A DNA stretch of 64,000 nt from contig JAJCXO010000005.1 in assembly GCA_029263395.1 (NCBI GenBank), positions 1-64,000 on the forward strand, read 5' to 3'. The stretch comes from Acidobacteriota bacterium (GTDB lineage Bacteria > Acidobacteriota > Thermoanaerobaculia > Multivoradales > J023). This document shows positions 17,725 through 26,611 of the stretch, piece by piece. Position 1 is the stretch's first letter; the number at the start of each line of letters is the position of its first letter. A program made the position numbers and the translations under genes. Below the pieces are notes generated by a model. The model had not been told where the DNA came from. It did not search any database and was given only the letters and a program-made list of their open reading frames with translations.

Positions 17725-19836
17725 TCATTCACAGGGTTCGATTGTATCGATCCGAAAAGGCTCGCCGCCGAGATCGATGGTGTCACCCGGAGTGAGACCC
17801 AGTAGCGATTTGGCCATGTCGGACTCGTTCGAGAGGATGTCCTTTTCAGGCTCACTCTCCCACGGACCGAGAATGGTGATCGTACGGTGGGTGCCATTCT
17901 TCGCCACGAGGGTTATCTTTGCGCCGATAATCACCTCATCACCTTTGACTTGCGACGGATCGATCGGCCGTACCCGCGTCAGGTCGTGGTTGAGTGCCGA
18001 AGCGCGTGCCGAGAGGTACTCGTGACGCTGGCGAGCGCTCTTATACTCGAAGTTTTCGCGCAGATCCCCGAGTTCTCTGGCCTCTTCGATCGCTCGGCGG
18101 TTAGCGGGAATCTCAACCTCGGCGAGCTCCTTCATCTCGACTCTCTTGGCAGAGATACTCTCGAGCATTGCGTAGAGGAGTGCCTCTTCCTCTTGGCGCA
18201 GCTCAGGGAAGCGGAGGTGGATAGCGTTGATCAGCGGTTGGCGTTGATAGTCTTCGAGGTTGCCCGTCTTTTCGAGTGTGACGGCAACTTCCTCGGCCTG
18301 GGCTTGATCGAGGTGGGAGAGCAGTCGCGGCAACGTGCCTCCCGACTCCACCAGTGGCATCAGGCGCGCAGCTCGGAAGCTGGCGAAGGCGTCGTCATTC
18401 AGCACGAATAGGAGTTGTTTGACCATTCGGATCGGGTTACGCCCTAGCCACTCCGGTCGATCCGAGGCGCGTTCGAGAAACCATACGAAGGCCGGCGGGT
18501 TCTTCTTGGGCTGGCTGAGGAGTTGATCAAAGAAGCTCTCCATATGCTGCGGTTCTGTCTCAGCGAGTGCCTCGGTCAGCATGTCGAGTGATCGGGCATC
18601 CTTCTCTTGCAGCAACATTTGAGCGTAAAGATCGGTCCAGTCGTCCCGCTGTTCTCGCAGCAATGTGTAGGTCCGCTCGCGCAGTGGACGGGCTTGGATA
18701 CCGGCCAGCATTGGGCGTGGATCTTTCAACGAGCTCACTAGAGTCTGCGGTGACCAATCGACCCTGGCTGAAAAATCTCCACCGCGGTCGAGAGCAAACC
18801 AGATTTCGCAACACAAGCCGGGGTCCTTCGTGATGAATTTGGCTGCTTGACCCACGAGAGTGGCTGACATGCGCTCACGCAATTCCTCGTCTCGTGCACC
18901 GTCCCGTCGCAGCAGCTCCATTTGTCCCCGTGGATCCGCCTCGGTGAAGGACTGCCAGACAGCACCATGGGCGTCGGCGGTCGACTCGGCCCACTCATAG
19001 GCGCGCTTGACCTTGGGTGAAGCGATGACCTGAGGGTGCTTGCGAGCGGCTGTCCACCAGCTATTCCATTTCTTCTCGGGGACGATACCCGCCAAAATGC
19101 GTTTAATCTGGGCACCGGTGAGAGGCTCGTCATAACTCTCGAAGACGGCAAACAGTAGATCGCTCGGCGATTTTTCTTTGAGCTCGAGGAGCTTCTCTGG
19201 CGTCACCATCTTCGTATAGAGGATGTGCCCCGGCGACAACGGCTGGAGCAACTTGGAGGCTCCTCCGAATCCGACCTGCAAGGTGACGTCGTCTTCGAAG
19301 AGCACCTTAAAGCTCTCCAAAGCCATGTTGACGTCCTCTACCCGGCCTCCGCCTTTACCTTCCATTTGGACGATCGAGCCGATATCGAAGGCGAGCAGGC
19401 CAGCTAACCGCTGGGCTTTTTTCCAGGTCTTTGGGAGATCGTCCACTGCTCGGTGCAAGCCGACTTTTTCGAGCATCTGCTCGTAGCTCGGCCGATCGCC
19501 GTAGACCTTTTCTAGAGTCTCGAGGATAGCAGTATGGGCGTTGTCGGAATCGACGAGCAGATGCTCCGCCCGGCGCAACAGCTCAAGGCGAACCGCCCAT
19601 TCACCTCTCTCGGTCAACTGATCGTCCACGAGCTCGAGTAGAAAATGAGCTGTTTCTGTTTCACCTGCTTTGCCGAGGGCTTTGGCGACCGGCACGAAGA
19701 AAGACAGGTTGAGTGGGTCTTCCTCCACTTTAGCGAGCCAGAGTTCCTCAATCGCTGCCATATCGCCGTTGGCGATATTTTCCTCGATGGTGGTGCGATA
19801 TGCGTCGTCGATGCTTTCTTTGCTGGACCGAATCAT
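17725..19836 (-). CDS. long GreA/GreB-domain protein with helical N-terminal region
   Basis: A 703-residue protein. The first about 545 residues are alpha-helical without an identified domain (MIRSSKESIDDAYRTTIEEN onward; ALGKAGETETAHFLLELVDD resembles tetratricopeptide helices). The last about 155 residues are a GreA/GreB module: coiled coil EMKELAEVEIPANRRAIEEA with ELGDLRENFEYKSARQRHEY, then the FKBP-like domain VIIGAKITLVAKNG to IDLGGEPFRIDTIEPCE. Ordinary GreA (about 158 residues) rescues backtracked RNA polymerase, using acidic residues at the coiled-coil tip; here the tip region EARELGDLREN keeps D and E. Long GreA forms are known in spirochaetes and some other phyla. The frame stays open upstream to 20193, but that extension overlaps the divergent gene, so the ATG at 19836 is preferred. 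Confidence 0.8.
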   Translation of the reverse strand: MIRSSKESIDDAYRTTIEENIANGDMAAIEELWLAKVEEDPLNLSFFVPVAKALGKAGETETAHFLLELVDDQLTERGEWAVRLELLRRAEHLLVDSDNAHTAILETLEKVYGDRPSYEQMLEKVGLHRAVDDLPKTWKKAQRLAGLLAFDIGSIVQMEGKGGGRVEDVNMALESFKVLFEDDVTLQVGFGGASKLLQPLSPGHILYTKMVTPEKLLELKEKSPSDLLFAVFESYDEPLTGAQIKRILAGIVPEKKWNSWWTAARKHPQVIASPKVKRAYEWAESTADAHGAVWQSFTEADPRGQMELLRRDGARDEELRERMSATLVGQAAKFITKDPGLCCEIWFALDRGGDFSARVDWSPQTLVSSLKDPRPMLAGIQARPLRERTYTLLREQRDDWTDLYAQMLLQEKDARSLDMLTEALAETEPQHMESFFDQLLSQPKKNPPAFVWFLERASDRPEWLGRNPIRMVKQLLFVLNDDAFASFRAARLMPLVESGGTLPRLLSHLDQAQAEEVAVTLEKTGNLEDYQRQPLINAIHLRFPELRQEEEALLYAMLESISAKRVEMKELAEVEIPANRRAIEEARELGDLRENFEYKSARQRHEYLSARASALNHDLTRVRPIDPSQVKGDEVIIGAKITLVAKNGTHRTITILGPWESEPEKDILSNESDMAKSLLGLTPGDTIDLGGEPFRIDTIEPCE

Positions 19837-20005
19837 TTGAGTGAACCTATCAGAAGCCGGAATGGGGCAGTTGTAGCTTACCTCCCCGATGAATGACGAT
19901 GGCCAATCAGACTGTGGACTCGGCGAAGCGAGCCAAGGGTGCGCCTGCCCTGGCCATTGGGGCGGATCTCGCCGTCTGAGGCGTAGACTCGCTAAAGTAT
20001 AGGGG

Positions 20006-20773
20006 ATGGATGATCCCGTGCGGCAGAACCTGCGTGCTCGTTTGCGCAGAGCTGGCTCCAAAGAGCTCGTTCGCCTGGTTTCTGAAGAGGCGCGAGCGCT
20101 GACGGTGGGCGATGTGATCGCGGTCTTGAGGAGTCCCTTCGTCACCGCGGAAGTCATTGATGAGCTGTCGTTGTTGCGATCGCTCCTGGCCAACTACGAG
20201 GTGCGCTGCGCCATCGCACGGCACCGGCGGACGCCAGAAATTGTTGCTCTCCGATTCGTATCCGGGCTTTTTTGGCGTGATTTGTTGGAGATCACGGTCG
20301 ATATGCGTATCAGGTCAGCAGTGCGGACGGTAGCCGAGAAGTATCTCCTCCAGCGTCTCGAGCGGTTGACGACCGGCGAGAGAGTCACGTTGGCTCGGCG
20401 GGCTACATCTAGTGTTTTGGCTCAATTGCGGCATGATCCCAACCTGAAGGTGATCAAGGCATTGCTCCACAACGCTCGCTTGACCGAACCGGTTGTACTA
20501 CCGTTGGCGGCGAGTGAGTCTGCGCTGCCCCGCGTTCTCGACCTGATTGCTTCGAATCCCAAGTGGGGCAGTCGTTATGAGATCAAGGTCGCGCTGAGCC
20601 GCAATACGCGGTCCCCCTTTCGAGCGGTTTTCGAGATTTTGCCGACCTTGCGACGGCAAGATTTGGTTGATGTGGCGAATCACGAACCACATTCATGGGT
20701 CGTGCGGCACCGAGCTCGCGAACTGTTGGAGGATGACGGGGTTGCCAAAACAAAGAATTCGTCAGACATTTGA
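20006..20773 (+). CDS. hypothetical helical-repeat (HEAT-like) protein
   Basis: A 255-residue soluble basic protein with no recognised family. It begins MDDPVRQNLRARLRRAGSKE. Repeating helical hairpins carry alternating hydrophobics and N-P or R-N-P turns (LRHDPNLKVIKALLHNARLT; LDLIASNPKWGSRYEIKVALSRNTRSP), like HEAT/ARM or DUF2336-type repeats. The gene at 22024 has the same style (RDPNAQVALSVLLGN; VKNPRTQLATSIG) and is probably a distant relative. Both sit in one co-oriented block with RodZ-like, DnaJ-TPR and PP2C genes, so a shared cellular process is possible but unproven. Confidence 0.6.
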   Translation: MDDPVRQNLRARLRRAGSKELVRLVSEEARALTVGDVIAVLRSPFVTAEVIDELSLLRSLLANYEVRCAIARHRRTPEIVALRFVSGLFWRDLLEITVDMRIRSAVRTVAEKYLLQRLERLTTGERVTLARRATSSVLAQLRHDPNLKVIKALLHNARLTEPVVLPLAASESALPRVLDLIASNPKWGSRYEIKVALSRNTRSPFRAVFEILPTLRRQDLVDVANHEPHSWVVRHRARELLEDDGVAKTKNSSDI

Positions 20774-20901
20774 CCGCCCCAGACCCCTGCCGTTAAAGTT
20801 GAGCCGCCGATAATGTTGGGTGAATTCGGGATTCGGTCGTCGAGAAACCTCGAAATCGGACACCGATCTCAACTGCAAGGTCGATAAGCCCGGCAGCTCG
20901 G

Positions 20902-21981
20902 ATGTCGATGGAAGGCTCTCCACGTTTCGGTCGCAGGGATCGCCCCGAGCGCATGAAAAAAAATCCGCGAAACGACGAAGACGAGCGTTCCGAAGACGCA
21001 CCGGTAGTAGCTGAGCCTGAGTCGTTCGGCACCTGGCTTCGCAGGCAGCGTGAAGTCCGCGAGATCGATCTGCGTGAGATCGCGGATTCGAGCAAAGTCG
21101 GCATGTCCTATTTGCAGGCCTTCGAAGAGGACCGTTTCGACGTCCTGCCGTCGCCAGTTTTCGCAAAGGGGTTTCTGCGGCAGTATGCACGGTACGTTGG
21201 ACTCGATCCCGAAGAGGTCGTCAACTTCTATCTCGCGGCCCGTCACCCTGAAGGTGAAGCTGAGCCCGATTTGCAGCCACGAACCTCTCCCGAGGCGCAG
21301 TCCAGCAAGTATCTCTACTTGGCTCTGATCCTGGTTGCCGCGTTGGTCCTGTTGGTCGGCTTGTTGTCGACGTACGGGGACCGACTCGGCTCGCTGATGG
21401 CTCCGTCGTCGGCAAAGCCCGAACCGGCTCAATCTCAGGTTGAGGAACCATCGGCAACTGCCGATGCGGCCGACGGTGTAGTTGCAACAGGCGGTGCACC
21501 TTCAACCGGTGGAGTTTCGTCAACGAGCGGTGTCGGGTCAGGAGACTCAGCCGGCACCGGGGACCGAGTTTTTGCCGGTGCACCTCATTCGGAAGTGGCG
21601 GACTCGGCTGGCGAGAACCCGCCGATTGCCTCCCAAGCCAATGCTGTCCCTGGGTTGCCAGTGCGGGTGACGCTCGACTTCATGAGTGATTGTTGGGTCG
21701 AAGCCTCGGTTGATGGCGTCAAGGAGCTATCCGAGCTCAAAGTACAAGGCGAGTCGTTGTTACTTGCTGCCAAAGAGGTCGTAGAGTTCAAGGTTGGTGA
21801 CGTCGGTGCCGTACAGGTCGAAGTTAATGGTGTTCCGTTCGAAATCGAGAATAACGATGGTAAAGCGGTGCGCACTGTGCGCATTGATCTCGAGACGATT
21901 GCGGGAGTGAAAGCCGGCCGAACGGCGGTTTCTCGATCGAGTGATCCCGGCAGCATTCCCACTAACGAGGCCGGCCGCTGA
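20902..21981 (+). CDS. RodZ-like protein: HTH_25 domain, one TM, DUF4115
   Basis: A 359-residue membrane protein of the RodZ architecture. The cytoplasmic Xre-type helix-turn-helix (about 33-105: SFGTWLRRQREVREIDLREI, then VGMSYLQAFEEDRFDVLPSP, FAKGFLRQYARYVG) is followed by one TM helix (LYLALILVAALVLLVGLLST), an Ala/Ser/Gly-rich periplasmic linker, and a DUF4115 beta domain (VRVTLDFMSDCWVEASVDG to VNGVPFEIEN). RodZ links MreB filaments to the cell-wall machinery; no mre genes are nearby. The start could be 20902, 20908 or 20953 (MKKNPRNDEDE); no ribosome site decides, and the domain begins after all three. Same direction as the two helical-repeat genes. Confidence 0.82.
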   Translation: MSMEGSPRFGRRDRPERMKKNPRNDEDERSEDAPVVAEPESFGTWLRRQREVREIDLREIADSSKVGMSYLQAFEEDRFDVLPSPVFAKGFLRQYARYVGLDPEEVVNFYLAARHPEGEAEPDLQPRTSPEAQSSKYLYLALILVAALVLLVGLLSTYGDRLGSLMAPSSAKPEPAQSQVEEPSATADAADGVVATGGAPSTGGVSSTSGVGSGDSAGTGDRVFAGAPHSEVADSAGENPPIASQANAVPGLPVRVTLDFMSDCWVEASVDGVKELSELKVQGESLLLAAKEVVEFKVGDVGAVQVEVNGVPFEIENNDGKAVRTVRIDLETIAGVKAGRTAVSRSSDPGSIPTNEAGR

Positions 21982-22023
21982 GCGTACGGGTTCGCCAAGG
22001 CGTGTCCCCGTGGTAAGAAGAGC

Positions 22024-23043
22024 ATGACGACTCAAAGTAGCTTGCTCGACCAGATCCTTTCAGGGACCAATCGACAGCTGCAGGTCCTTGCAGCTTCGGG
22101 GTTGGTGCCGCTGCCGCCAGAAGAGCTGTTGCCGATCCAGGTGGCTTTGGCGAGCAGTCCAGACCATGAGATCGCTGGCAAAGCGCGCGAAGCGTTGGAC
22201 AGCGTCGAACCTCGAGTCACAGTCGACTTTCTTGCTCATCACGCCGGTGAATCAGAGCTCACCTACTTTGGCATCCGGAGCAATCAGTCGGCAGTGTTGG
22301 AGGCGGTGGTGCGGCGTCGGGATGTGCCGCGTGAGCTGTTGGCACAGATGGCTCCCAACTTAGCTGCGGAGCTGCAAGAAGTTTTGGTCCTGCGGCAGGA
22401 TGCGATCGTCGAAAATCCCGAGATTCTGGTAGCCCTCGAACGCAACCAGCAACTCTCGGCCTACGCCAAAAGGCGAATTTGGGAGTATCGAGAGCATCTC
22501 CTGCCTCGAGACAAGCTACCGCCCAAGAAGCCTGAAGAGATTCTCGCGGAGGCTGAAGCGCTCACCGAGAACGAGGTGGAAGAGGCGATCGAAGAAGCGA
22601 GAGATCGGCCATCAGAAGGTAATCTCGAGGAGTCTACCGGTCTTACCGACGCGCAGATTCGGTCTCTATCCATACCGGTGCGAGTCAAGATGGCCCGCGG
22701 TGCCAACCGGCAAGTACGTTCCATTTTGATTCGCGACCCCAACGCTCAGGTTGCACTCTCGGTTTTGTTGGGCAACAGCCTGCCGGATCAAGAAGTTGAG
22801 CAGATCGCCAGCAGCCGAGGGGTCGTAACCGAAGTTCTAGCCGAGATTCCGAAACGACGGGAGTGGATTCGCAAGTACGCGATCGCCAAAGCTCTAGTGA
22901 AGAATCCACGGACTCAGCTGGCGACATCGATTGGCTTGGTGCCGCGCATGACGCTGCGGGATCTGCGCGATCTCGCCCGTGACAAGAATGTTCCTGATGG
23001 TGTGCGCTCTATCGCTCGTCGTCTCTTTATGGCCAGGCAGTGA
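22024..23043 (+). CDS. hypothetical helical-repeat protein with acidic central segment
   Basis: A 339-residue soluble protein. An N-terminal helical-repeat part (LDQILSGTNRQLQVLAASGL to RRIWEYREHLLP) is followed by an acidic Glu/Ala-rich helix (EEILAEAEALTENEVEEAIE, about 172-195) and a second repeat block (SIPVRVKMARGANRQVRSIL; RKYAIAKALVKNPRTQLATS). It resembles the protein at 20006 in repeat style. It directly precedes the DnaJ-TPR gene (50 bases) and the phosphatase. No family or function recognised; a scaffold or chaperone-partner role would be a guess. Confidence 0.65.
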   Translation: MTTQSSLLDQILSGTNRQLQVLAASGLVPLPPEELLPIQVALASSPDHEIAGKAREALDSVEPRVTVDFLAHHAGESELTYFGIRSNQSAVLEAVVRRRDVPRELLAQMAPNLAAELQEVLVLRQDAIVENPEILVALERNQQLSAYAKRRIWEYREHLLPRDKLPPKKPEEILAEAEALTENEVEEAIEEARDRPSEGNLEESTGLTDAQIRSLSIPVRVKMARGANRQVRSILIRDPNAQVALSVLLGNSLPDQEVEQIASSRGVVTEVLAEIPKRREWIRKYAIAKALVKNPRTQLATSIGLVPRMTLRDLRDLARDKNVPDGVRSIARRLFMARQ

Positions 23044-23093
23044 GACGGTAAGCTAAATCGTCGATAGAATACGTTTGAGGGACTGGTGCCTAG

Positions 23094-23750
23094 ATGAGCA
23101 AGGATTTCTACAACGTGCTGGCGCTGCCGCGTGACGTCAAACCACCGGATATCAAAGCGCGGTTTCGCGAGCTTGCACGTGAACGCCATCCAGATCGATT
23201 CCAGGGTGACGATAAGGCGAAGGCAGAGACAGACTTTCAAGACATTACCGAAGCCTTCAACATCCTGATGGATCCGGTACGCAGGCGCCAGCACGATCTC
23301 GATCTAGATCGACCGACCCGTAAGTCGGTTCACGACCCCCAAGAGGTTGTGCGGGTCTATTTGAATCGCGGTATCCGGGCCTTCAAGAAGAACAATCTAG
23401 CGGAGGCGGCGGCCAACTTCTCGCGGGCGACGGAGAAAGATCCCGAGAACTATCAGGCGTGGCACCATCTAGCCTTGACCTGCGCTCGCGAGCAGCGCTG
23501 GTTGCCGAAGGCTCAGGAAGCGATCGTCAAAGCCTGTGAGTTACGGCCGCGCCATGTGGCTTACTTGAAACTGGCGGGCAAGATCTTCGCACGCAGTGGG
23601 ATGACGTCTCGTGCGAAACAGTATTACAATCAGGCATTGAGAGAGGGTGGCCCAGATCTCGCGATCAGCAAAGGGCTCAAGGCCCTGGAAGAAGCTCCGA
23701 GGCAGGATCAGGAGAAGGGTAAACCTGGTCTCTTCAGGAAGATCTGGTAA
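23094..23750 (+). CDS. J-domain / TPR protein
   Basis: A 218-residue protein with an N-terminal J domain (DFYNVLALPRDVKPPDIKAR, the HPD tripeptide in RERHPDRF, then EAFNILMDPVRRRQHDLDLD). This is followed by about three tetratricopeptide helices (YLNRGIRAFKKNNLAEAAAN, DPENYQAWHHLALTCAREQ, YLKLAGKIFARSG). J domains stimulate Hsp70 ATPase, so this is likely a DnaK co-chaperone bringing clients through the TPR part. There is no Gly/Phe or zinc region. The stop overlaps the phosphatase start (TAATG), suggesting coupled translation. Confidence 0.87.
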   Translation: MSKDFYNVLALPRDVKPPDIKARFRELARERHPDRFQGDDKAKAETDFQDITEAFNILMDPVRRRQHDLDLDRPTRKSVHDPQEVVRVYLNRGIRAFKKNNLAEAAANFSRATEKDPENYQAWHHLALTCAREQRWLPKAQEAIVKACELRPRHVAYLKLAGKIFARSGMTSRAKQYYNQALREGGPDLAISKGLKALEEAPRQDQEKGKPGLFRKIW

Positions 23751-24568
23751 TGCTGCGTATCGAATCCTTCGGCTCGACTGACGTCGGGTTGCTTCGGACC
23801 CACAACGAAGACTGCTTCGACGTCAACGACAAATTCCAGGTCTACGTCGTCGCTGACGGGATGGGGGGGCACAACCACGGCGAGATTGCCTCCCAGATCG
23901 CGGTGGAGTCGATTCACGACTTCATTGTCAGCAGCATGGACAACGACGGCACACTGCCGATCGGCTACGACTCCAGCCTGCATCAGCATTCCAATCATCT
24001 GAAACGCTCGATTCACACTGCCCATGATCAAGTCTTGGATGCAATCCGTGAAGATGGTGCGCTGCTCGGCATGGGAACAACAGTTGTCGGGGCAATGCAC
24101 AAAGAGAGGGTTGTGGCGATCGCGCATGTCGGTGACAGCCGAGGGTATCGGCTACGGGATGGTCATCTCGAGTTACTGACGCAGGATCACACCTGGGTCA
24201 ACGAACAAGTGGTTGCCGGGTATCTCTCCGAAGAGCAGGCCAAGTCTCATCCACTGAAGAATGTTGTGACCCGTGCCCTCGGCGGCGACAGCGACATCGT
24301 GGTAGACGTCACGGAGACCGAAGCGCGCGGCGGCGATCTTTTTCTACTGTGCTCGGATGGGTTGACCACGATGCTCAGTGACGAGGAGATCCACGAGCGG
24401 CTGGTAGCGGAAGCATCGCTCGATGAAATTGGTCTTCGCCTCATTCGAGATGCCAACGCTCGGGGCGGATTCGACAACGTAACCGTGGTGCTGTTCAAGA
24501 TGCATACCGACGAAGGGGCCAATGGGCAGTCCCTTCCTGCCGAGGCTACAGCCGGTCAACAGACTTGA
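23750..24568 (+). CDS. PP2C-family Ser/Thr protein phosphatase
   Basis: A 272-residue Stp-type phosphatase. Motifs in order: TDVGLLRTHNEDCFD, YVVADGMGGHNHGE (metal Asp and Gly-Gly), GTTVVGAMH, VVAIAHVGDSRGYRLRDG, QDHTWVNEQ, LFLLCSDGLTTMLSD (metal Asp) and GGFDNVTVVLF. Such enzymes remove phosphate from Ser/Thr in a Mn/Mg-dependent way, usually opposing Hanks-type kinases. No kinase is in the window. Translationally coupled with the DnaJ-TPR gene. The acidic N-terminal half and slightly unusual spacing between motifs are unremarkable. Confidence 0.92.
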   Translation: MLRIESFGSTDVGLLRTHNEDCFDVNDKFQVYVVADGMGGHNHGEIASQIAVESIHDFIVSSMDNDGTLPIGYDSSLHQHSNHLKRSIHTAHDQVLDAIREDGALLGMGTTVVGAMHKERVVAIAHVGDSRGYRLRDGHLELLTQDHTWVNEQVVAGYLSEEQAKSHPLKNVVTRALGGDSDIVVDVTETEARGGDLFLLCSDGLTTMLSDEEIHERLVAEASLDEIGLRLIRDANARGGFDNVTVVLFKMHTDEGANGQSLPAEATAGQQT

Positions 24569-24581
24569 TGCCTCGAGAGTG

Positions 24582-24608
24582 CTGGCCTGTCCACTAGAGG
24601 GGACAGTC
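24582..24608 (+). terminator. hairpin after the phosphatase gene
   Basis: CTGTCC and GGACAG, separated by a short loop (ACTAGAGG), lie about 20 bases after the phosphatase stop. No U tract; a weak terminator candidate. Confidence 0.35.
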
Positions 24609-24629
24609 CGGGATGTTGGTCTTTAGTCC

Positions 24630-24658
24630 TTGACCCGTGTCATGTCCGGGGTTATCCT
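24630..24658 (+). promoter_or_regulatory. promoter of the tRNA-Pro gene
   Basis: TTGACC (24630-24635), 17-base spacer, TATCCT (24653-24658); the predicted start is about 30 bases before the tRNA. Five of six and four of six matches to consensus at ideal spacing. Confidence 0.55.
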
Positions 24659-24694
24659 CCCCGTCCTGCCCGCACACGACAGTGTTGGGCATCT

Positions 24695-24771
24695 CGGGGC
24701 GTAGCTCAGCCTGGTAGAGCGCACGGTTCGGGTCCGTGAGGCCGGAGGTTCAAATCCTCTCGCCCCGACCA
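24695..24771 (+). tRNA. tRNA-Pro (anticodon CGG)
   Basis: A complete 77-base cloverleaf. The acceptor stem CGGGGCG pairs with CGCCCCG, discriminator A, and CCA is encoded. D arm GCTC..GAGC, anticodon stem CACGG/CCGTG with loop TTCGGGT (anticodon CGG, reading CCG), T arm GGAGG-TTCAAAT-CCTCT with one wobble. The gene is AT-to-GC normal and has its own promoter upstream. No integration-site duplication was seen downstream. Confidence 0.96.
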
Positions 24772-24815
24772 ATAAACCCGCAAGATCTCGCCGTAACCCG
24801 ACCGCGAGACATCGC

Positions 24816-24840
24816 TAGCGGCGCAATCCCAGCGCCGCTA
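24816..24840. terminator. perfect hairpin after tRNA-Pro
   Basis: TAGCGGCGC and GCGCCGCTA form a 9-bp stem around AATCCCA, 45 bases after the tRNA. A second inverted repeat, GAACCGG..CCGGTTC, lies at about 24878-24897. No U tract follows either. Confidence 0.4.
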
Positions 24841-25041
24841 CGGCTGCTTGAAAGCCGATGTCGAATCTCCTATCCTTTGAACCGGTTTCCCGGTTCAGGT
24901 TCGACGTGATCCTCTAGGCCCCGCGCCGTGCTCGGCCTCGGGTAGGATTGGAAGCTGCCCGGAATAGAAATTGCTGCTGTCGGTCTAAGAAACGGAACGC
25001 CCAAGCTTGCACCAACGCCGAGAACGAACTGGAGGACAAGG

Positions 25042-26556
25042 ATGAGCGCAGCGAACGCCCGAGAACAGCAATGGTTTGGACATCCCAGGGGGCTGTCCAC
25101 TCTCTTCTTTACCGAGATGTGGGAACGCTTCAGTTATTACGGGATGCGGGCGCTACTGCTCCTGTTCATGGTTGATGCAGCCAATGGCGGTTTGGGTATG
25201 GAGACCCGTCAAGCGGGCGCCATTTATGGCCTGTATACGTTTGGTGTATATGCGCTGGCGCTTCCTGGAGGATGGATCGCTGACCGATTGGTCGGTCAGC
25301 GCCGTGCGGTGTTGTACGGCGGTGTTTTGATCGCTCTCGGCCACTTCAGCCTAGCAATTCCGGCCATGCCAGCCTTTTTTGGTGGCCTCTTCCTCATCGT
25401 CCTCGGTACCGGTCTGCTGAAACCCAATGTCAGCGCCATTGTTGGTGATCTCTACACGGACAAGGGAGCCCGACGCGACGCTGGTTTTTCGATCTTCTAC
25501 ATGGGTATCAACCTCGGCGCCTTTGCTGGCCCGCTCATCTGTAATTTTCTCGGCGAGCCACGGGATGGTGTGACATGGGTCAATTGGCACTATGGTTTCG
25601 GGATCGCCGGAGTCGGCATGACTCTGGGGCTCGTCCAATATGTTCTGGGGCAGAAATATCTCACCGGCGCTGGCGAGTTGAAGGGCGAGTTTGCTCGAGC
25701 CGATAGTGTAGCGAGCGCCCGGCGAAGCTTCGCGATCGGGCTCAGCGTGATCATCGCCCTCGTCGTCGCCATTGTCGCGTTGAGCAGTTCTGGGATCCTG
25801 CCTTTGACGTTGGTTGGTTTCGCCAAGACAACCGGCGTTACGGTGACCGTGCTCGCAGCTCTCTATTTTGCCTGGGTTATCGGATTCGTCTGCCACAACA
25901 GTACCGAGCGTAAGCGTGTGGGGGTTTGTGCTTTGCTTTTTCTCGGTGCGGCGTTCTTCTGGTCGGGTTTCGAACAGGCCGGTTCATCGATGAATCTTTT
26001 TGCCAGCGAGCTCACTGATCGTGTGATCTTCGGCTGGGAGGTTCCGGCAGGTTGGCTGCAATCCGTCAATCCAATGTTCATCATCTTGATGGCTCCCGTC
26101 ATGGGGATGTTGTGGGTGTGGCTCGATCGTCGTGCCCCCTCGATACCGGTCAAGTTCGGCTTTGGATTGGCGCTCTTGGGCGTCGGCTTCCTGGTACTGG
26201 CCTGGGGTTCGAGCTCGACTGGAGACGGCAGCAAGGTCGGTATGCAGTGGTTGATCGTGACGTACTTCTTTCACACCGTCGGTGAGCTCTGTCTGAGTCC
26301 GGTGGGTTTGTCGAGTATGACCAAGCTAGCTCCTGATCGCCTCGTTGGCCAGATGATGGGAACCTGGTTCATGGGCTCAGCCTTGGGTAATCTCATCGCC
26401 GGATTGGTGACGGGATACATCGAAGAAATGGCGATGCCAGATCTTTTCCGCACGGTGGCCATGATTGTGATCATCGCTGGTGCGGTATTCCTGGTTACCA
26501 GCCCTGTCATCAAGAAGATGATCGGTAACCTGGACGAGAAGTCGGCAGCGAGCTAG
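25042..26556 (+). CDS. proton-dependent oligopeptide transporter (POT/PTR family)
   Basis: A 504-residue inner-membrane transporter of the major facilitator superfamily. The POT signature FFTEMWERFSYYGMRALLLL (E-x-x-E-R motif for proton coupling) follows a short head (GHPRGLSTL). Other family features are YGLYTFGVYALALPGGWIAD, LGTGLLKPNVSAIVGDLY and FSIFYMGINLGAFAGPLICN, with GELCLSPVGLSSMTKLAP in the second half. It probably takes up di- and tripeptides with protons. AGGACAAGG precedes the ATG. Transcribed alone; the gene ends in a hairpin shared with convergent dinB. Confidence 0.93.
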   Translation: MSAANAREQQWFGHPRGLSTLFFTEMWERFSYYGMRALLLLFMVDAANGGLGMETRQAGAIYGLYTFGVYALALPGGWIADRLVGQRRAVLYGGVLIALGHFSLAIPAMPAFFGGLFLIVLGTGLLKPNVSAIVGDLYTDKGARRDAGFSIFYMGINLGAFAGPLICNFLGEPRDGVTWVNWHYGFGIAGVGMTLGLVQYVLGQKYLTGAGELKGEFARADSVASARRSFAIGLSVIIALVVAIVALSSSGILPLTLVGFAKTTGVTVTVLAALYFAWVIGFVCHNSTERKRVGVCALLFLGAAFFWSGFEQAGSSMNLFASELTDRVIFGWEVPAGWLQSVNPMFIILMAPVMGMLWVWLDRRAPSIPVKFGFGLALLGVGFLVLAWGSSSTGDGSKVGMQWLIVTYFFHTVGELCLSPVGLSSMTKLAPDRLVGQMMGTWFMGSALGNLIAGLVTGYIEEMAMPDLFRTVAMIVIIAGAVFLVTSPVIKKMIGNLDEKSAAS

Positions 26557-26580
26557 CGCCTTTGGGCTTTCGCTAAAAGG

Positions 26581-26611
26581 TGATCGGGGGCTCGTTCAGT
26601 GCTCCCGATCA
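26581..26611. terminator. bidirectional hairpin between convergent transporter and dinB genes
   Basis: TGATCGGGGGC and GCTCCCGATCA pair over 11 positions with one mismatch around a 9-base loop. It starts 25 bases after the transporter stop and overlaps the last codons of dinB. No U tract, but placement suits a shared terminator. Confidence 0.5.

Noticed and set aside
19837-20193. N-terminal extension of the GreA-domain protein
   Set aside because: Low-complexity, Arg/Ser-rich sequence overlapping the divergent helical-repeat gene; ATG 19836 begins the ordered protein.
24695-24771. tRNA-Sec
   Set aside because: The anticodon is CGG, the acceptor stem is 7 bp and the variable arm is short, so it is tRNA-Pro.
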